Shown piece after piece: positions 53,184 to 62,342 of a stretch of 64,000 bases of DNA. The DNA lies in assembly GCF_010731535.1 (NCBI RefSeq), contig NZ_AP022581.1, positions 3,109,952-3,173,951 of the forward strand. Reading direction: 5' to 3'. Source of the stretch: Mycobacterium lacus. GTDB taxonomy: Bacteria > Actinomycetota > Actinomycetes > Mycobacteriales > Mycobacteriaceae. The notes beneath the pieces are model-generated. The model was not told the origin of the DNA and searched no databases. It saw nothing but the letters and a program-made list of their open reading frames with translations. The position numbers were made by a program, and so were the translations under genes. Within the stretch, counting starts at the first letter, position 1. Each line of letters starts with the position of its first letter.

Positions 53184-53241
53184 CGAGATTGCCGTGATGG
53201 TCGTGCCCGGTCGCCCAGCCACAGCCGTGGTGGCAATCTCG
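53184..53241. terminator. Hairpin between the arsR-like gene and ligA
   Basis: CGAGATTGCC (53184-53193) pairs with GGCAATCTCG (53232-53241), with a partly self-complementary 38-base interior. Located immediately after the arsR-like stop and before the ligA start on the same strand, so it probably ends the upstream transcript. Confidence 0.6.
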
Positions 53242-53247
53242 ACGAGA

Positions 53248-53574
53248 TCAGTCCTCGGCCTCCTCTTCGACATGAGCCCGCAGACGATCCACCGCGGCGT
53301 CCCACTTGCGCGACAGCTGGGTGAGGAAATCGCTAGCCCAGGCCAGCGGCGCGGTCTGCACAGTCCAGAGGCGCTCCCGGCCGCGTCGCGTGCTGGTGAC
53401 CAATCCCGCGGACTCTAACAGTTGCAAATGCTTGGTGACCGCCTGCCGACTGACCGGAATCGCCCGTTTGACTTGAGACGTTGAGCTCGGGCCGAGATCG
53501 CAGAGCCGGACGATGATGCGCAGCCGATGCGGGTCCCCGAGCGCATCGAAGAGCGGTGCCGCGACCGTGCTCAC
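53248..53574 (-). CDS. ArsR-family transcriptional regulator
   Basis: A 108-residue winged-HTH protein: PLFDALGDPHRLRIIVRLCDLGPSSTSQVKRAIPVSRQAVTKHLQLLESAGLVTSTRRGRERLWTVQ is a typical ArsR DNA-binding domain with no metal-site cysteines beyond one. The GTG start overlaps the TGA of a truncated SRPBCC/AHSA1-domain gene, the usual partner of this subgroup, which has lost its front. Target genes are therefore unknown. Confidence 0.9.
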   Translation of the reverse strand: MSTVAAPLFDALGDPHRLRIIVRLCDLGPSSTSQVKRAIPVSRQAVTKHLQLLESAGLVTSTRRGRERLWTVQTAPLAWASDFLTQLSRKWDAAVDRLRAHVEEEAED

Positions 53575-53666
53575 ACCCGGGTTTCTTCCAAATACCTACG
53601 CACCAGGCCGGTTTGGATGGCCCAGCCCTCGGAATTGGCCTCGAACGAGGTGGAGCGGCGCGCCTC
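53573..53666 (-). pseudogene. C-terminal fragment of an SRPBCC/AHSA1-domain gene
   Basis: Minus-strand reading RSTSFEANSEGWAIQTGLVRRYLEETRV followed by TGA, which overlaps the arsR-like GTG, is the C-terminal end of an AHSA1-type protein (the GW..... L..YLE ending). Only about 28 residues remain; at about 53665 the sequence changes abruptly into PGRS coding on the other strand. Confidence 0.72.
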
Positions 53667-53969
53667 CGGAATGGCGGATGGCTATACGGCAACGGCGGCA
53701 AGGGCGGCATGGGTGGCAACGCCACCGTCGCCGGCCAGGCCGGCGGCGACGGCGGTGACGGCGGCATCGGCGGCCACGGCGGCGCGGGCGGACTATTCGG
53801 CGGCCAGTCGGGCAGCGCCGGCCTGGGCGGCGCCGGCGGTCAGGGCGGGACGGGCGGCGTCGGGGGCGCGGGCGGTGCCGGCGGCAAGGGCGCCATCAAC
53901 GGCATCACCGGCAGCACCGGCAATCAGGGCGCCACCGGAACTACGGGCGCAGCCGGACGTCCGGGCTGA
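53667..53969 (+). pseudogene. PE_PGRS 3'-end fragment
   Basis: One frame reads NGGWLYGNGGKGGMGGNATVAGQAGGDGGDGG...GGKGAINGITGSTGNQGATGTTGAAGRPG then TGA: the glycine-rich repeat tail of a PE_PGRS protein. No PE domain or start precedes it; the ORF that extends back to 53556 is only open antisense to the SRPBCC and arsR-like genes. Converges on the MetE-like gene five bases away. Confidence 0.8.
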
Positions 53970-53974
53970 CGCGG

Positions 53975-55000
53975 TCAGAGGGCGTCCGGGTCGTGGGCCA
54001 ACGCCTCGGCGGCCTTGCGGGCAAGCTGGATCGCGGTCCGCGCCCACTCGTGGGTTGCACCAGCCAGACCACACGCCGGGGCCACACCGAGGTGGTCGCG
54101 CAGCACCGCGCGCCCGAAACCGAGCCGATCCGTCACCGCCACCACCGCGGCCGCCACCTCCTCCACCGACGGCCGCCGCTCCGGCGCGGTCGCGGGCACG
54201 ACGCCCAGCACGATGACCCGCCCCGACTCGACGAACGCCGCGATGCCGTCCAGATCCGCGGCTTGCAGCGTGCCGGCGTCCACCGCTACCGCACTAATAC
54301 CATTGCGCTGCAACAGATTCCACGGCAACTCGGGAGCGCAGCTATGCAGCATGACGTCGGCGCCGGCGCCCGCCACACAGGTGTCGAGCAGGGCGCCCGC
54401 CACCGCCTCGTCGAGCGCGGCGACCGGGCTCAGCGCGGTCACCCCGGCCAGCCGTCCGCCCAATGCCGCCGGCAGCGACGGCTCGTCGAACTGCACCACC
54501 ACCGGCGTGTCGAGTCGACGGGCCAGCTCCGCGCGGTGTGCGGCAACGCCTTCGGCCAGCGACTCCGCAAGGTCACGCAGCGCACCGGGGTCGGTGATCG
54601 CCCGGTGGCCGTTGGCCAGCTCCAACCCCGCGGCCAGCGTGATCGGCCCGGGAGCCTGCACCTTGACCACCCGCCCGCCGCCGCGCAGGCCGGCGGTCTC
54701 CCAGGCCTCTTCCAGCGCGTCCATGTCTTCGTCCAGCATGCTCGCGGCCCTACGTGTCACCGCGCCGGGCCGGGCGGCGATGCGGTAACCGCGCGGCACG
54801 GTGTCGATGGCCACGTCGACCAGCAACCCGCCGGCGCGCCCGAGCATGTCGGCTCCCACCCCCCGGGCGGGCAGCTCGACAATGTGGGCCAGCGCGCCCG
54901 CCAACTCACCGACGACGACCTCGGCGGCCTGCCGCGGGACGATGCCGGGCCAGGATCCGATGCCGGTGGCCTTCGCAAAAGGCGAGGCGAAAACACTCAC
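53975..55000 (-). CDS. MetE C-terminal-domain-like protein
   Basis: A 341-residue protein of the cobalamin-independent methionine synthase (MetE/UROD-like barrel) family: ATGIGSWPGIVPRQAAEVVVGE, VVVQFDEPSLPAALGG, ADVMLHSCAPELPWNLL and FGRAVLRDHLGVAPACGLAG. His and two Cys in these segments could form a zinc site. It is much shorter than MetE (about 750 residues) and its methyl donor or acceptor is unknown. GTG 55000 (VSVFASPFAKATG) chosen to match H37Rv Rv3015c. Confidence 0.87.
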   Translation of the reverse strand: MSVFASPFAKATGIGSWPGIVPRQAAEVVVGELAGALAHIVELPARGVGADMLGRAGGLLVDVAIDTVPRGYRIAARPGAVTRRAASMLDEDMDALEEAWETAGLRGGGRVVKVQAPGPITLAAGLELANGHRAITDPGALRDLAESLAEGVAAHRAELARRLDTPVVVQFDEPSLPAALGGRLAGVTALSPVAALDEAVAGALLDTCVAGAGADVMLHSCAPELPWNLLQRNGISAVAVDAGTLQAADLDGIAAFVESGRVIVLGVVPATAPERRPSVEEVAAAVVAVTDRLGFGRAVLRDHLGVAPACGLAGATHEWARTAIQLARKAAEALAHDPDAL

Positions 55001-55095
55001 CCGGCAACCGTATTCGACCACCTCTCGCGCCCAGGCCGGCAGGGGGGAGTCACCACCACGTCACGCGAGCAGGTTCGAGCCCGGAAGGGCGGCAA

Positions 55096-55383
55096 ATGGC
55101 GAGACTGATGCGGCCGCCGCTGTTGTGCTGCGCAACGTTGCCGACAGCGGCGTGCACGCGGGTGGTGGGTGGCACCGCACTGCCGGCGTTCGGCGCCGGG
55201 CAGCGGGGTGTGCTCGACGTCGCCACGATCCTGCTGGGCCAATCGCGGATGCGCGCGATCACCGGCGCGGGCGAGCACCTGACGATCATTGCCTCGATGG
55301 ACGGCAGGTATCGGGTCCTGTCGGTGGCGTTGCTGGAAGTCACCTTTTGCGGCTTTCCGGAATCGTGTCTGACATCGCGCTAA
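55096..55383 (+). pseudogene. Decayed lipoprotein gene, LpqA-like
   Basis: ATG-initiated frame MARLMRPPLLCCATLPTAACTRVVGGTALP looks like a shortened lipoprotein signal with the mycobacterial CTRVV.GTA pattern, then LDVATILLGQSRMRAITGAGEHLTIIASMDGRYRVLS before the similarity ends in VALLEVTFCGF. It occupies the lpqA (Rv3016) position, where I recall about 200 residues; only 95 codons remain and the signal region is contracted. The 46 bases to the next gene hold nothing recognisable. Confidence 0.65.
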
Positions 55384-55429
55384 CGAACATCGCGGCGAAC
55401 GTGCCAGGTTCGCGCCGTCGGGGCCGTCG

Positions 55430-56299
55430 TCAAGATTGGACGGCGAAATCCCGGGACAGCCGTACGTCCGGGAACCATTGGCCGTCGGGCAAACCGGCGG
55501 TGAGTTGGTCGATCGCGACGGCTATCGCATACGGCGTCCCGGGGCTAAACGTCGATACCCACTCGCCGTCGTATGCGCGGGACGGACTGACCAGAATGCG
55601 GCCCCCGGTGGTGTCGACGATGCTCAGGCCCACTTCAGTGGTGGCGGACTGGCCGTCTTGGTCGCGGGCGCCCGCCACGACCTCGACGTAATTGCGCGGG
55701 CCGTTGAACACCGACTCCACCACCGCGCGCGCCGATTCCGGGATACCCAGGTAGTCAACGACTTCCGCTAGTGACGCCCCGGCCCGCAGGCGCTCGTCGG
55801 CCCGAGTCCCGACCCGCGCCGGCAGGCTGAACTCATCGAACCGCGCCGGGGGCCGGTTCGCCAGCCCGGCGCCCAGGACCGGAACCAGCGCCCGGGGTTC
55901 GTGAATATCCAAAGCTGTCAACGTGATCAGCTGCGCGTTGCGCAGCGCGACGACGGTCTTGTCGCTGACATCGCCACGCCGCGCGACGACGCCGCGCAGT
56001 AGTTCCTCGGCGCCGGTGGCCGGTGCTGGACCCACATAGCGCAGGTCGAGCCACCGGTCCGGGAAGCACAGCACCTTGACCCAGTCGGCCACTGCCCGGT
56101 TGACGACGCCGCCCGCGGACAGCACGCCCATCCGGGCCAACTCCGTGGCCTGACGACTCGCCCACCCATCGCGTTCTGCGGCATCGCGATACGGCGTGGT
56201 GATTGCCAGCACCCACGGAAAGCTGCCCGCTTCAATGGTTTCGGCGATGAACCAGGCGTGATCGACCGTCAGCTCGACGGCGTTGGGTGCTGTTTGCAT
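55430..56299 (-). CDS. EspG-family ESX secretion chaperone (EspG3-like)
   Basis: Cytosolic chaperone that binds the hydrophobic tip of PE-PPE dimers and delivers them to an ESX system. 289 residues: [64 protein letters not shown] and [34 protein letters not shown] are EspG hallmarks, closest in memory to EspG3. It is the last gene of a PE-PPE-EsxG-EsxH-EspG operon. H37Rv's Rv3017c-Rv3022c cluster, as I recall it, has no EspG. Confidence 0.9.
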   Translation of the reverse strand: MQTAPNAVELTVDHAWFIAETIEAGSFPWVLAITTPYRDAAERDGWASRQATELARMGVLSAGGVVNRAVADWVKVLCFPDRWLDLRYVGPAPATGAEELLRGVVARRGDVSDKTVVALRNAQLITLTALDIHEPRALVPVLGAGLANRPPARFDEFSLPARVGTRADERLRAGASLAEVVDYLGIPESARAVVESVFNGPRNYVEVVAGARDQDGQSATTEVGLSIVDTTGGRILVSPSRAYDGEWVSTFSPGTPYAIAVAIDQLTAGLPDGQWFPDVRLSRDFAVQS

Positions 56300-56319
56300 C
56301 TAGCTAACCGACGAACGGG

Positions 56320-56607
56320 CTAGCCCCATTTGGCGGCTTCGGCGCCGTCGCGGGCCAACATGGCCATGGTGTTGGCCTCATGCGTGGAGGCCATCGACTG
56401 ATAGGCCCGCACCAGGTCCTCTAGGGCCTGGTTCCACTGCGCCTGCCAACCCTGATAGGTGATCCCGGTATCACCCTGCCAGGCATTCGACAGCGCGGCC
56501 TGCTCGCTGGCGATATCGGCGCCCAGGCTCTGCAGCGTGCCCGCATACCCCGACATGTCCCCGGCATGGGCCATCATCGCCGGGTAGTTGTACATAATCT
56601 GCGACAT
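56320..56607 (-). CDS. WXG100 protein, EsxH/EsxR (TB10.4) family
   Basis: A 95-residue secreted helical-hairpin protein: [32 protein letters not shown], the WxG turn NAWQGDTG, and C-terminus [22 protein letters not shown]. It would pair with the EsxG-like protein encoded 31 bases upstream. ATG 56607 preferred over the GTG one codon earlier. In ESX-3 this pair is tied to iron and zinc acquisition; for this paralogue the role is inferred. Confidence 0.95.
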   Translation of the reverse strand: MSQIMYNYPAMMAHAGDMSGYAGTLQSLGADIASEQAALSNAWQGDTGITYQGWQAQWNQALEDLVRAYQSMASTHEANTMAMLARDGAEAAKWG

Positions 56608-56641
56608 CACAAACCCTTTCGATAATCAGTAACGGGCGGCT

Positions 56642-56935
56642 TTAGAACCCGGTGTAGCTGGACGCAGCGGCGGCATCGGCGGCCACATAGGTGCCCGCGG
56701 CATCCCCCAGGTTGGCCTGCGCGAGATCCAGCAAGGCGTTGACCTTGGCGGCCGCGGCGACAAACCGGGCATGGGCGGCCTGAAACGCCGCCGCGGACTC
56801 CCCCTGGTGAAACGCCTGCGCCGACATCGCCGACTGCTCGGCCTGACCGATCGTGTGGCGCATCAACCCCGCCTTGGCGGCAAACGCCGACTGCGAGGCC
56901 ACCAACTGCGGAATATGGGCATCCAACAAACTCAT
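56642..56935 (-). CDS. WXG100 protein, EsxG/EsxS family
   Basis: A 97-residue partner of the EsxH-like protein: MSLLDAHIPQLVASQSAFAAKAGLMRHTIGQAEQSAMSAQAFHQGESAAAFQAAHARFVAAAAKVNALLDLAQANLG, with the C-terminal secretion motif YxxxD (YVAAD) and AAAASSYTGF. As in EsxG, the WxG is replaced by HQG. ATG 56935 lies 40 bases after the PPE gene's end. Confidence 0.95.
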   Translation of the reverse strand: MSLLDAHIPQLVASQSAFAAKAGLMRHTIGQAEQSAMSAQAFHQGESAAAFQAAHARFVAAAAKVNALLDLAQANLGDAAGTYVAADAAAASSYTGF

Positions 56936-57650
56936 CACGATCCCTCTCTTTTTCGGGTTTCCCTTGACAACGCCGTTAACACACGGCGCCAACCACATTC
57001 GGCTCCCAGCTCGCCGGCAGCATCGGCACCCGCACACCACCACCAAGCCCATCGCCGGCCAACACCGTCAAACCACACGGCGCCGCAACCGCCTCCTTAC
57101 CGGCCGTCCCGGCAAACCCCAACACCCCAGCACCCCGATCAGAAGCCACCACCGACACCAACCGCGCGCCAGAAGCACCACCCGCCAACGGCTCCACCGC
57201 CCCGACAGCCACAGCGGCCGGCGCGGCAACCACCCCCGCCGCCGGCATAGCGGCCAATCCCGCCACACCGGCCACACCCGCGACAGCCGGAGCAACACCA
57301 GCGGCCAACACCCCCAACAAGGGAGCCGCCAAAAGCGGAACAGCGCCAATCAAATTCGAAATAATCCACGCAACAACAATCGTTGTAATGGCTAATGCGT
57401 TACCGAAGATTACTAACGGAAGTAAAATGAGTCCGATGGTGAATGGTATCCCAAGCAGAGCGAGGGATACCAGATCATCAAAGGCCAGTATGAACTGGAA
57501 ATTCAAGAGATTCACGACCAATAGGAACAGTAGCTCAATGAAGGCTTCGGCGGTCTTTTCGAAAATTTCGCCGATCTCTGCCAGTTCTTTAGCGGCCTCG
57601 GTTAAGACCTGCATTATGGCTTGCCACGGGAATGGTGTGAGGGTGGCGGC

Positions 57651-58941
57651 CAGGGCGCCGGAAAGGTTGATGCGTAGAGCTGTGACCTCGGCCGTTATCA
57701 GTGTGTGACCGGCGTGTCGGATGTGGCGGGTGTGGCCAACGGGCTTGGATGCAGGTTGCGAAGCCAACCATCCGAACCCGAGGTCACACCCACGTGCCAT
57801 CTTCTCCGACGCCGCCTGCCGATGCGAACCCGACGCGCCACGAACGCCTGTTGCAAGCCCTGCAGACAGTGCCCGACCCACGCGACCGGCGCGGGTGCGC
57901 TACTCGTTGGCCGGGTGCTCGCACTGGCGGTCACAGCTACCTTGGCCGGGTGCCGGTCGTTCGCGGCGATCGGCCAATGGGCCGCAGAGGCGGCAAGTGG
58001 CACACTGGCTTCGTTCGGAGTCACCAGCGGCAGCGCCCGGACGAATCGACGTTGCGCAAATTGTTCGCCCGCCTCGATGCCGACGCCCTCGACCAAGCAT
58101 TGGGCGTGTGGATGTGGACGCGAACCTTCACCGTCGAGCAGCGTCGCGTGATCGCCATCGACGGCAAGACGATCCGAGGCGCGCGCACCCGCGCTGGTGG
58201 CAAGGCCCCACACCTGATCGCCGCATTCGACCACGGTGCCGGAGTCGTGCTAGGACAGGTGGCCGTCGACGCAAAGAGCAACGAAATACCCGCTGCGCGA
58301 ACACTGTTGAGGCATCTCGATCTCGACGATGCAGTGGTGACCCTCGATGCGATGCACACCCAAACCGATACCGCCACACTCATCACCGGCGCAGGCGGCG
58401 ACTACGTGTTCACAGTGAAGGCGAATATGCCGACCCTGCACCACAAGCTCAAGACACTGCCCTGGAAGGACATGCCCGCCCACACGACCCGGGCCGCTGA
58501 GCGTGGCCGACACATCACCCGTTCGATCAAGGTCGCCGACGTTCCCGACTGGATCGACTTTCCCGGTGCAACCCAAGTCGCCCAGCTGCGCCGCACCGTC
58601 ACCGTTGACGGAAGCAAAACCGTCGAGGTCGTGTACCTGATCACCTCAGCAAACCACACGGCCGCACCGCCCCAGCGGCTCGCCACCTGGGTCCAAGGGC
58701 ACTGGAGCATAGAAAATCGCCTCCACTGGGTCCGAGACGTCACCTTCGCCGAGGACTCCTCGCAGGTACGCACCGGCCAAGCACCACGGGTGATGGCCAC
58801 CTGCCGCAACCTCGCCATCGGCATCCTGCGAATCACCGGCTGGGACAACATCGCCGCCGGCCTACGCCACCACGCCACACACCCAGACCATGCCCTCAAA
58901 CTGGTCCTGACCTCATGAGACGCGACTTTTCCGGCACCCTG
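57651..58941 (+). mobile_element. ISAs1-family insertion sequence (1291 bp)
   Basis: Imperfect terminal inverted repeats CAGGGCGCCGGAAAGGT at the left end and CAGGGTGCCGGAAAAGT (reverse complement at 58925-58941) at the right. The 10-bp target duplication GGGTGGCGGC is perfect at 57641-57650 and 58942-58951. It carries one transposase gene on the plus strand, opposite to the PPE gene it interrupts. A perfect duplication and clean frame restoration indicate a recent insertion. Confidence 0.95.
57794..58918 (+). pseudogene. ISAs1-family DDE transposase with three frameshifts
   Basis: Reads [19 protein letters not shown], then in other frames VRYSLAG and VLALAVTATLAGCRSFAAIGQWAAEAASGTLASFGV, then back to the first frame PDESTLRKLFARLDADALDQAL and on to the end: VIAIDGKTIRGAR (catalytic Asp), DLDDAVVTLDAMHTQ (second Asp), WSIENRLHWVRDVTFAED (Glu). 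The three single-base losses at about 57893, 57913 and 58036 sum to three, so one ORF stays open through about 50 nonsense residues. Either a defective transposase or local sequence errors. Confidence 0.85.
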
Positions 58942-59517
58942 GGGTGGCGGCGGCCACGGCGTTGCTGATTTCGTTGGCGCCGGGTTTGACGATGACCGGT
59001 GCGGGGCTGGTGTGCGGTGTTGAGGTCACCGCCGCACCCGCAACGGCGTCATAGACGCTCATCGTGGTGGCGGCCTGGATCCACATCCGCACGTAGTCGG
59101 CCTCGTTGAGCGCGATGGGGATGGTGTTGATGCCGAAGAAGTTCGTCGCCACCAACACCGCGTGGGTGACGTGGTTGGCGGCCAGCTCGGCCAGCGTCGG
59201 CATCGCCGCCAACGCGCCGACATAGGCGGCCGCCACCGTCTGATGCTCGGCGGCCGTCGCCGCGGCATCGGCGCTGGCCTGCATCAACCACGCCACGTAC
59301 GGCACGTTGGCGGCCACGTACGCCTCGGCGCTGGGGCCCAGCCAGGCACCGGCCTGCACCGCGGCCACGATTGCGGTGAGTTCTTCTGCCGCAGCGGCGT
59401 ATTCGGTGCTCAGCGATGCCCAGCCCGCCGCGGCCGCCTGCAGCGAAGCCGGACCCGGGCCGGCGCTGAGCAGCGCCGAATGCACCTCCGGCGGCGCGGC
59501 CATCCAGACCGGCGCCG

Positions 59518-59832
59518 TCACAGCGAACCACCCGCACCCGCATACGACGCCGCCGCGGCGGCGTCACCGACGGCATAACTGATAGCGGACTCACCCACAC
59601 CGATCCCGGAACGGCCCAGCTCTTCGACCCCTTCGGCGGCCACCGCGGCGTGCTCGTTGCCCAGGGCGCTAAACCCGGCCGCGGTCTGCAGCGACACCGG
59701 ATCGGCCGCCGGCGGCACCACCGCCGTAATCGCCGGCGCCGCACCGGCGTGCGCGGCCGCCAGCCGCGCGGTCAGCGCTTCCACCGCCGCACTGGCCGCC
59801 GCCAAACCCTCAGGAACCACCCGCAACGTCAC
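59518..59832 (-). CDS. PE-family protein (PE5-like)
   Basis: A 104-residue PE protein: [98 protein letters not shown], with the PE motif and the C-terminal YxxxD secretion signal (YAVGD). It would form the dimer with the PPE protein. GTG 59832 follows GGAAGGAG; the stop overlaps the PPE start (ATGA). First gene of the operon. Confidence 0.93.
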   Translation of the reverse strand: MTLRVVPEGLAAASAAVEALTARLAAAHAGAAPAITAVVPPAADPVSLQTAAGFSALGNEHAAVAAEGVEELGRSGIGVGESAISYAVGDAAAAASYAGAGGSL

Positions 59833-59950
59833 TACCGACACTCCTTCCGAGACGCACCTGCACCCGACAATGAATCTCACGGATTATATTGCTTGTCAAC
59901 TGTTGCCGTAGGCTACGGTTACGTAGGTAAAGGCGACGGTGCCGTAGGTT
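59833..59950 (-). promoter_or_regulatory. Promoter region of the PE-PPE-Esx-EspG operon
   Basis: On the minus strand a consensus TATAAT (plus 59883-59888) lies about 50 bases before the PE start, an unusually strong -10 for this GC-rich genome. A TTGACA is only five bases from it and cannot serve as -35. Upstream the AT-richer stretch contains TTACGTAGGTAA and GGCTACGG-type half sites that could bind a regulator; they resemble, weakly, metal-regulator boxes. ESX-3 operons are usually controlled by IdeR and Zur, but no clear box is seen. Confidence 0.5.
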
Positions 59951-60027
59951 TCTGACACACGGCGCGGGCTACCTAACCGCGGAACGAATGCGCCAGAGAC
60001 ATAGCGACATTCGGATTTGGCGCCGCG

Positions 60028-61131
60028 TCAGGCCCGGGGTTTGGCGCCGGACGACGACCGCGAGGTGCCGGTGATGATCGCGCTGCCGAGCACCTCGTCA
60101 CCATCGGGATCGGGCCGGTACAGCACCAGCGTCTGCCCGCATGCCACACCACGCAGCGGCGTGACCAACCGCACGCAAAGCTCGTCACCGACCAATTCGG
60201 CTACCGCACTGGCGGTTTCGCCATGCGCGCGCACCTGAACCGCGCACTCGATCCGACCCGGCGGCGCGCAACCCGCGGTGAACACGGGCGCCCGTCCGGT
60301 CAGCGCGTGCACGTCGAGGTCGGTCACGTCGCCCACGTGAATGGTCTGTGTGCCGGGGTCGATCGCCGTCACGTAGCGCGGGCGACCATCCCGCCCGGGC
60401 CCGGCTATGCCCAGACCTTTGCGCTGACCGATCGTGAAACGGTGCACCCCATCATGTTCGGCGAGCACGGCACCGTCCGCATCGACCACGGTGCCGCGGC
60501 GAACCCCGATGCGCTCACCCAAAAAGGCTTGCGTGTTCCCGGACGGAATGAAGCAGATGTCGTGGCTGTCCGGCTTGTCGGCGACCGCGAGGCCGCGGCG
60601 GGCGGCCTCCGCACGGATCTGTGGCTTAGGAGTGTCCCCGATCGGAAACACGGTGTGGCGCAGCTGTTCGGCGGTCAGCACGGCCAGCACGTAGGACTGG
60701 TCCTTGTCCCGGTCGACGGCGCGGCGCAGCCGCCCATCGGACAGGCGGGCATAGTGGCCGGTGGCCACGGTGTCGAAACCCAGCGCGATGGCCCTCGCGG
60801 ACAGGGCGGAGAACTTGATCCGCTGATTGCACCGCACGCAGGGGTTGGGGGTTTCCCCGCGGGCATAGGACGACACGAAGTCGTCGATCACGTCTTCTTT
60901 GAACTTCTCGGCGAAATCCCATACGTAGAACGGGATTCCGAGTACATCTGCGACACGGCGGGCGTCCGAGGCGTCCTCCTTGGAGCAGCAGCCCCGCGAC
61001 CCGGTGCGCAGCGTGCCGGGCGCCGTCGACAGCGCCAGGTGCACGCCGACCACGTCGTGCCCGGCATCGACCATGCGGGCCGCCGCGACCGACGAGTCCA
61101 CGCCACCGCTCATCGCGGCGAGAACCTTCAC
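60028..61131 (-). CDS. mnmA: tRNA-specific 2-thiouridylase
   Basis: 2-thiolates U34 of Glu, Gln and Lys tRNAs using sulfur from the cysteine desulfurase. 367 residues: PP-loop [21 protein letters not shown] with the catalytic Cys, DSHDICFIP with the second Cys, and the central/C-terminal RNA-binding domains ([12 protein letters not shown]). Start overlaps the iscS stop by four bases. Confidence 0.96.
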   Translation of the reverse strand: MKVLAAMSGGVDSSVAAARMVDAGHDVVGVHLALSTAPGTLRTGSRGCCSKEDASDARRVADVLGIPFYVWDFAEKFKEDVIDDFVSSYARGETPNPCVRCNQRIKFSALSARAIALGFDTVATGHYARLSDGRLRRAVDRDKDQSYVLAVLTAEQLRHTVFPIGDTPKPQIRAEAARRGLAVADKPDSHDICFIPSGNTQAFLGERIGVRRGTVVDADGAVLAEHDGVHRFTIGQRKGLGIAGPGRDGRPRYVTAIDPGTQTIHVGDVTDLDVHALTGRAPVFTAGCAPPGRIECAVQVRAHGETASAVAELVGDELCVRLVTPLRGVACGQTLVLYRPDPDGDEVLGSAIITGTSRSSSGAKPRA

Positions 61132-62309
61132 CCCGACGCCCCCGTGGCGGCCAGGGCGGCCCGGCGCGCTCGGGCGACCGCACCGGGCAACACCTCCAGC
61201 GCCGCATCAACATCGGCGTCAACACTGTTGTGTCCCAACGAAAGACGCAGCGATCCTCGGGCGCTGGCCGGATCGGCGCCCATCGCGATCAGCACATGCG
61301 ACGGCCGCGCGACGCCGGCGGTGCAGGCCGAGCCGGTCGAGCACTCGATTCCGTTGGCGTCCAACAGCATCAACAGCGCGTCACCTTCGCAGCCGCGGAA
61401 GGTGAAGTGCGCGTTGCCCGGGAGCCGCAGCGGATCGCGGGCACCGTTGAGTCGAACGTCGTCAACCTCTGCGAGCACACCTTCGACCAGGCGGTCCCGC
61501 AGCGCCCGCAGCCGCGCGCCGTTGGCCTCCAGCCCGTCGACCGCGATCTGTGCCGCCGTTGCCATTCCGACGGCACCAGCGACATCGGGTGTGCCCGAAC
61601 GAATGTCGCGCTCTTGCCCACCGCCGTGCGACAGCGGCACACAGCTGACGTCGCGGCGCAGCAGCAAGGCGCCTACGGCCGGCGGACCGCCGAACTTGTG
61701 CGCGGCGACGCTCAACGCCGACAGCTTGCTGGCGCCGAAATCGACCGGCAGCTGTCCCACCGCCTGAATGGCATCACTGTGCATGGGCACGCCGAACTCG
61801 GCGGCGACGGTCGCGAGTTCGGCGGTGGGCATGATGGTGCCGACCTCGTTGTTGGCCCACATCACCGACACCAGCGCTACGTCGTCGTGGCTCTCCAGCA
61901 CCTCGCGCAGCGCGGCTGCCGACACCGAGCCGTCGGCCGCGGTGGGCAGCCACGTCACCTGGGCGCCCTCGTGTTCGACGAGCCAGTTCACCGAGTCCAG
62001 CACGGCATGGTGTTCCACCTCGCTGGTGACGATGCGCCGGCGACTCGGCTGCGCATCGCGGCGGGCCCAGTAGATCCCCTTGACGGCCAGGTTGTCGCTC
62101 TCGGTGCCACCCGCGGTGAAGATCACCTCCGACGGGCGCGCGTGCAGCTTGTCCGCGATCAGCTCACGGGATTCCTCGATCCGCCGACGCGCCTGACGTC
62201 CGGTGGTGTGCAGCGACGAAGCGTTGCCGACGGTGCCGAGGACGGCCGTCATCGCCTCGATGGCGGCGGGGTGCATCGGAGTGGTGGCGGCGTGATCCAG
62301 GTAGACCAT
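61128..62309 (-). CDS. iscS: Cysteine desulfurase IscS
   Basis: PLP enzyme mobilising cysteine sulfur for Fe-S clusters and, via MnmA, tRNA thiolation. 393 residues: [49 protein letters not shown] lysine in [17 protein letters not shown], and the class I active loop [15 protein letters not shown] 62309 gives the H37Rv IscS length; a GTG four codons earlier is possible. Confidence 0.96.
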   Translation of the reverse strand: MVYLDHAATTPMHPAAIEAMTAVLGTVGNASSLHTTGRQARRRIEESRELIADKLHARPSEVIFTAGGTESDNLAVKGIYWARRDAQPSRRRIVTSEVEHHAVLDSVNWLVEHEGAQVTWLPTAADGSVSAAALREVLESHDDVALVSVMWANNEVGTIMPTAELATVAAEFGVPMHSDAIQAVGQLPVDFGASKLSALSVAAHKFGGPPAVGALLLRRDVSCVPLSHGGGQERDIRSGTPDVAGAVGMATAAQIAVDGLEANGARLRALRDRLVEGVLAEVDDVRLNGARDPLRLPGNAHFTFRGCEGDALLMLLDANGIECSTGSACTAGVARPSHVLIAMGADPASARGSLRLSLGHNSVDADVDAALEVLPGAVARARRAALAATGASG

Positions 62310-62342
62310 GACTCGGCCCACGATACCTGCAGGCCCGAGGGG

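Larger units (their letters stand above)
56976..59521 (-). pseudogene. PPE-family gene (PPE4-like) split by an insertion sequence
   Basis: N-terminal part 58942-59521: [46 protein letters not shown] with the PPE motif and the [20 protein letters not shown]xG-like turn. C-terminal part 56976-57650: [25 protein letters not shown], long hydrophobic stretches, then [13 protein letters not shown]...[15 protein letters not shown]. Removing the IS and one target copy (1301 bases) restores one frame of 415 codons, reading [13 protein letters not shown] across the junction. As it stands, translation of the front half runs into the IS and stops after about nine foreign residues. Confidence 0.93.

Noticed and set aside
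53556..53969. A 137-residue Gly-rich gene starting at 53556
   Set aside because: The first 37 codons are antisense to arsR-like and SRPBCC coding; only the PGRS tail from about 53667 is real.
56976..57881. A separate 301-residue gene covering the PPE C-terminal half
   Set aside because: Its first 77 codons lie inside the insertion sequence; it is the interrupted PPE gene's back half.
59894..59899. TTGACA as a -35 box for the ESX module
   Set aside because: Only five bases separate it from TATAAT; a functional pair needs about 16-19.
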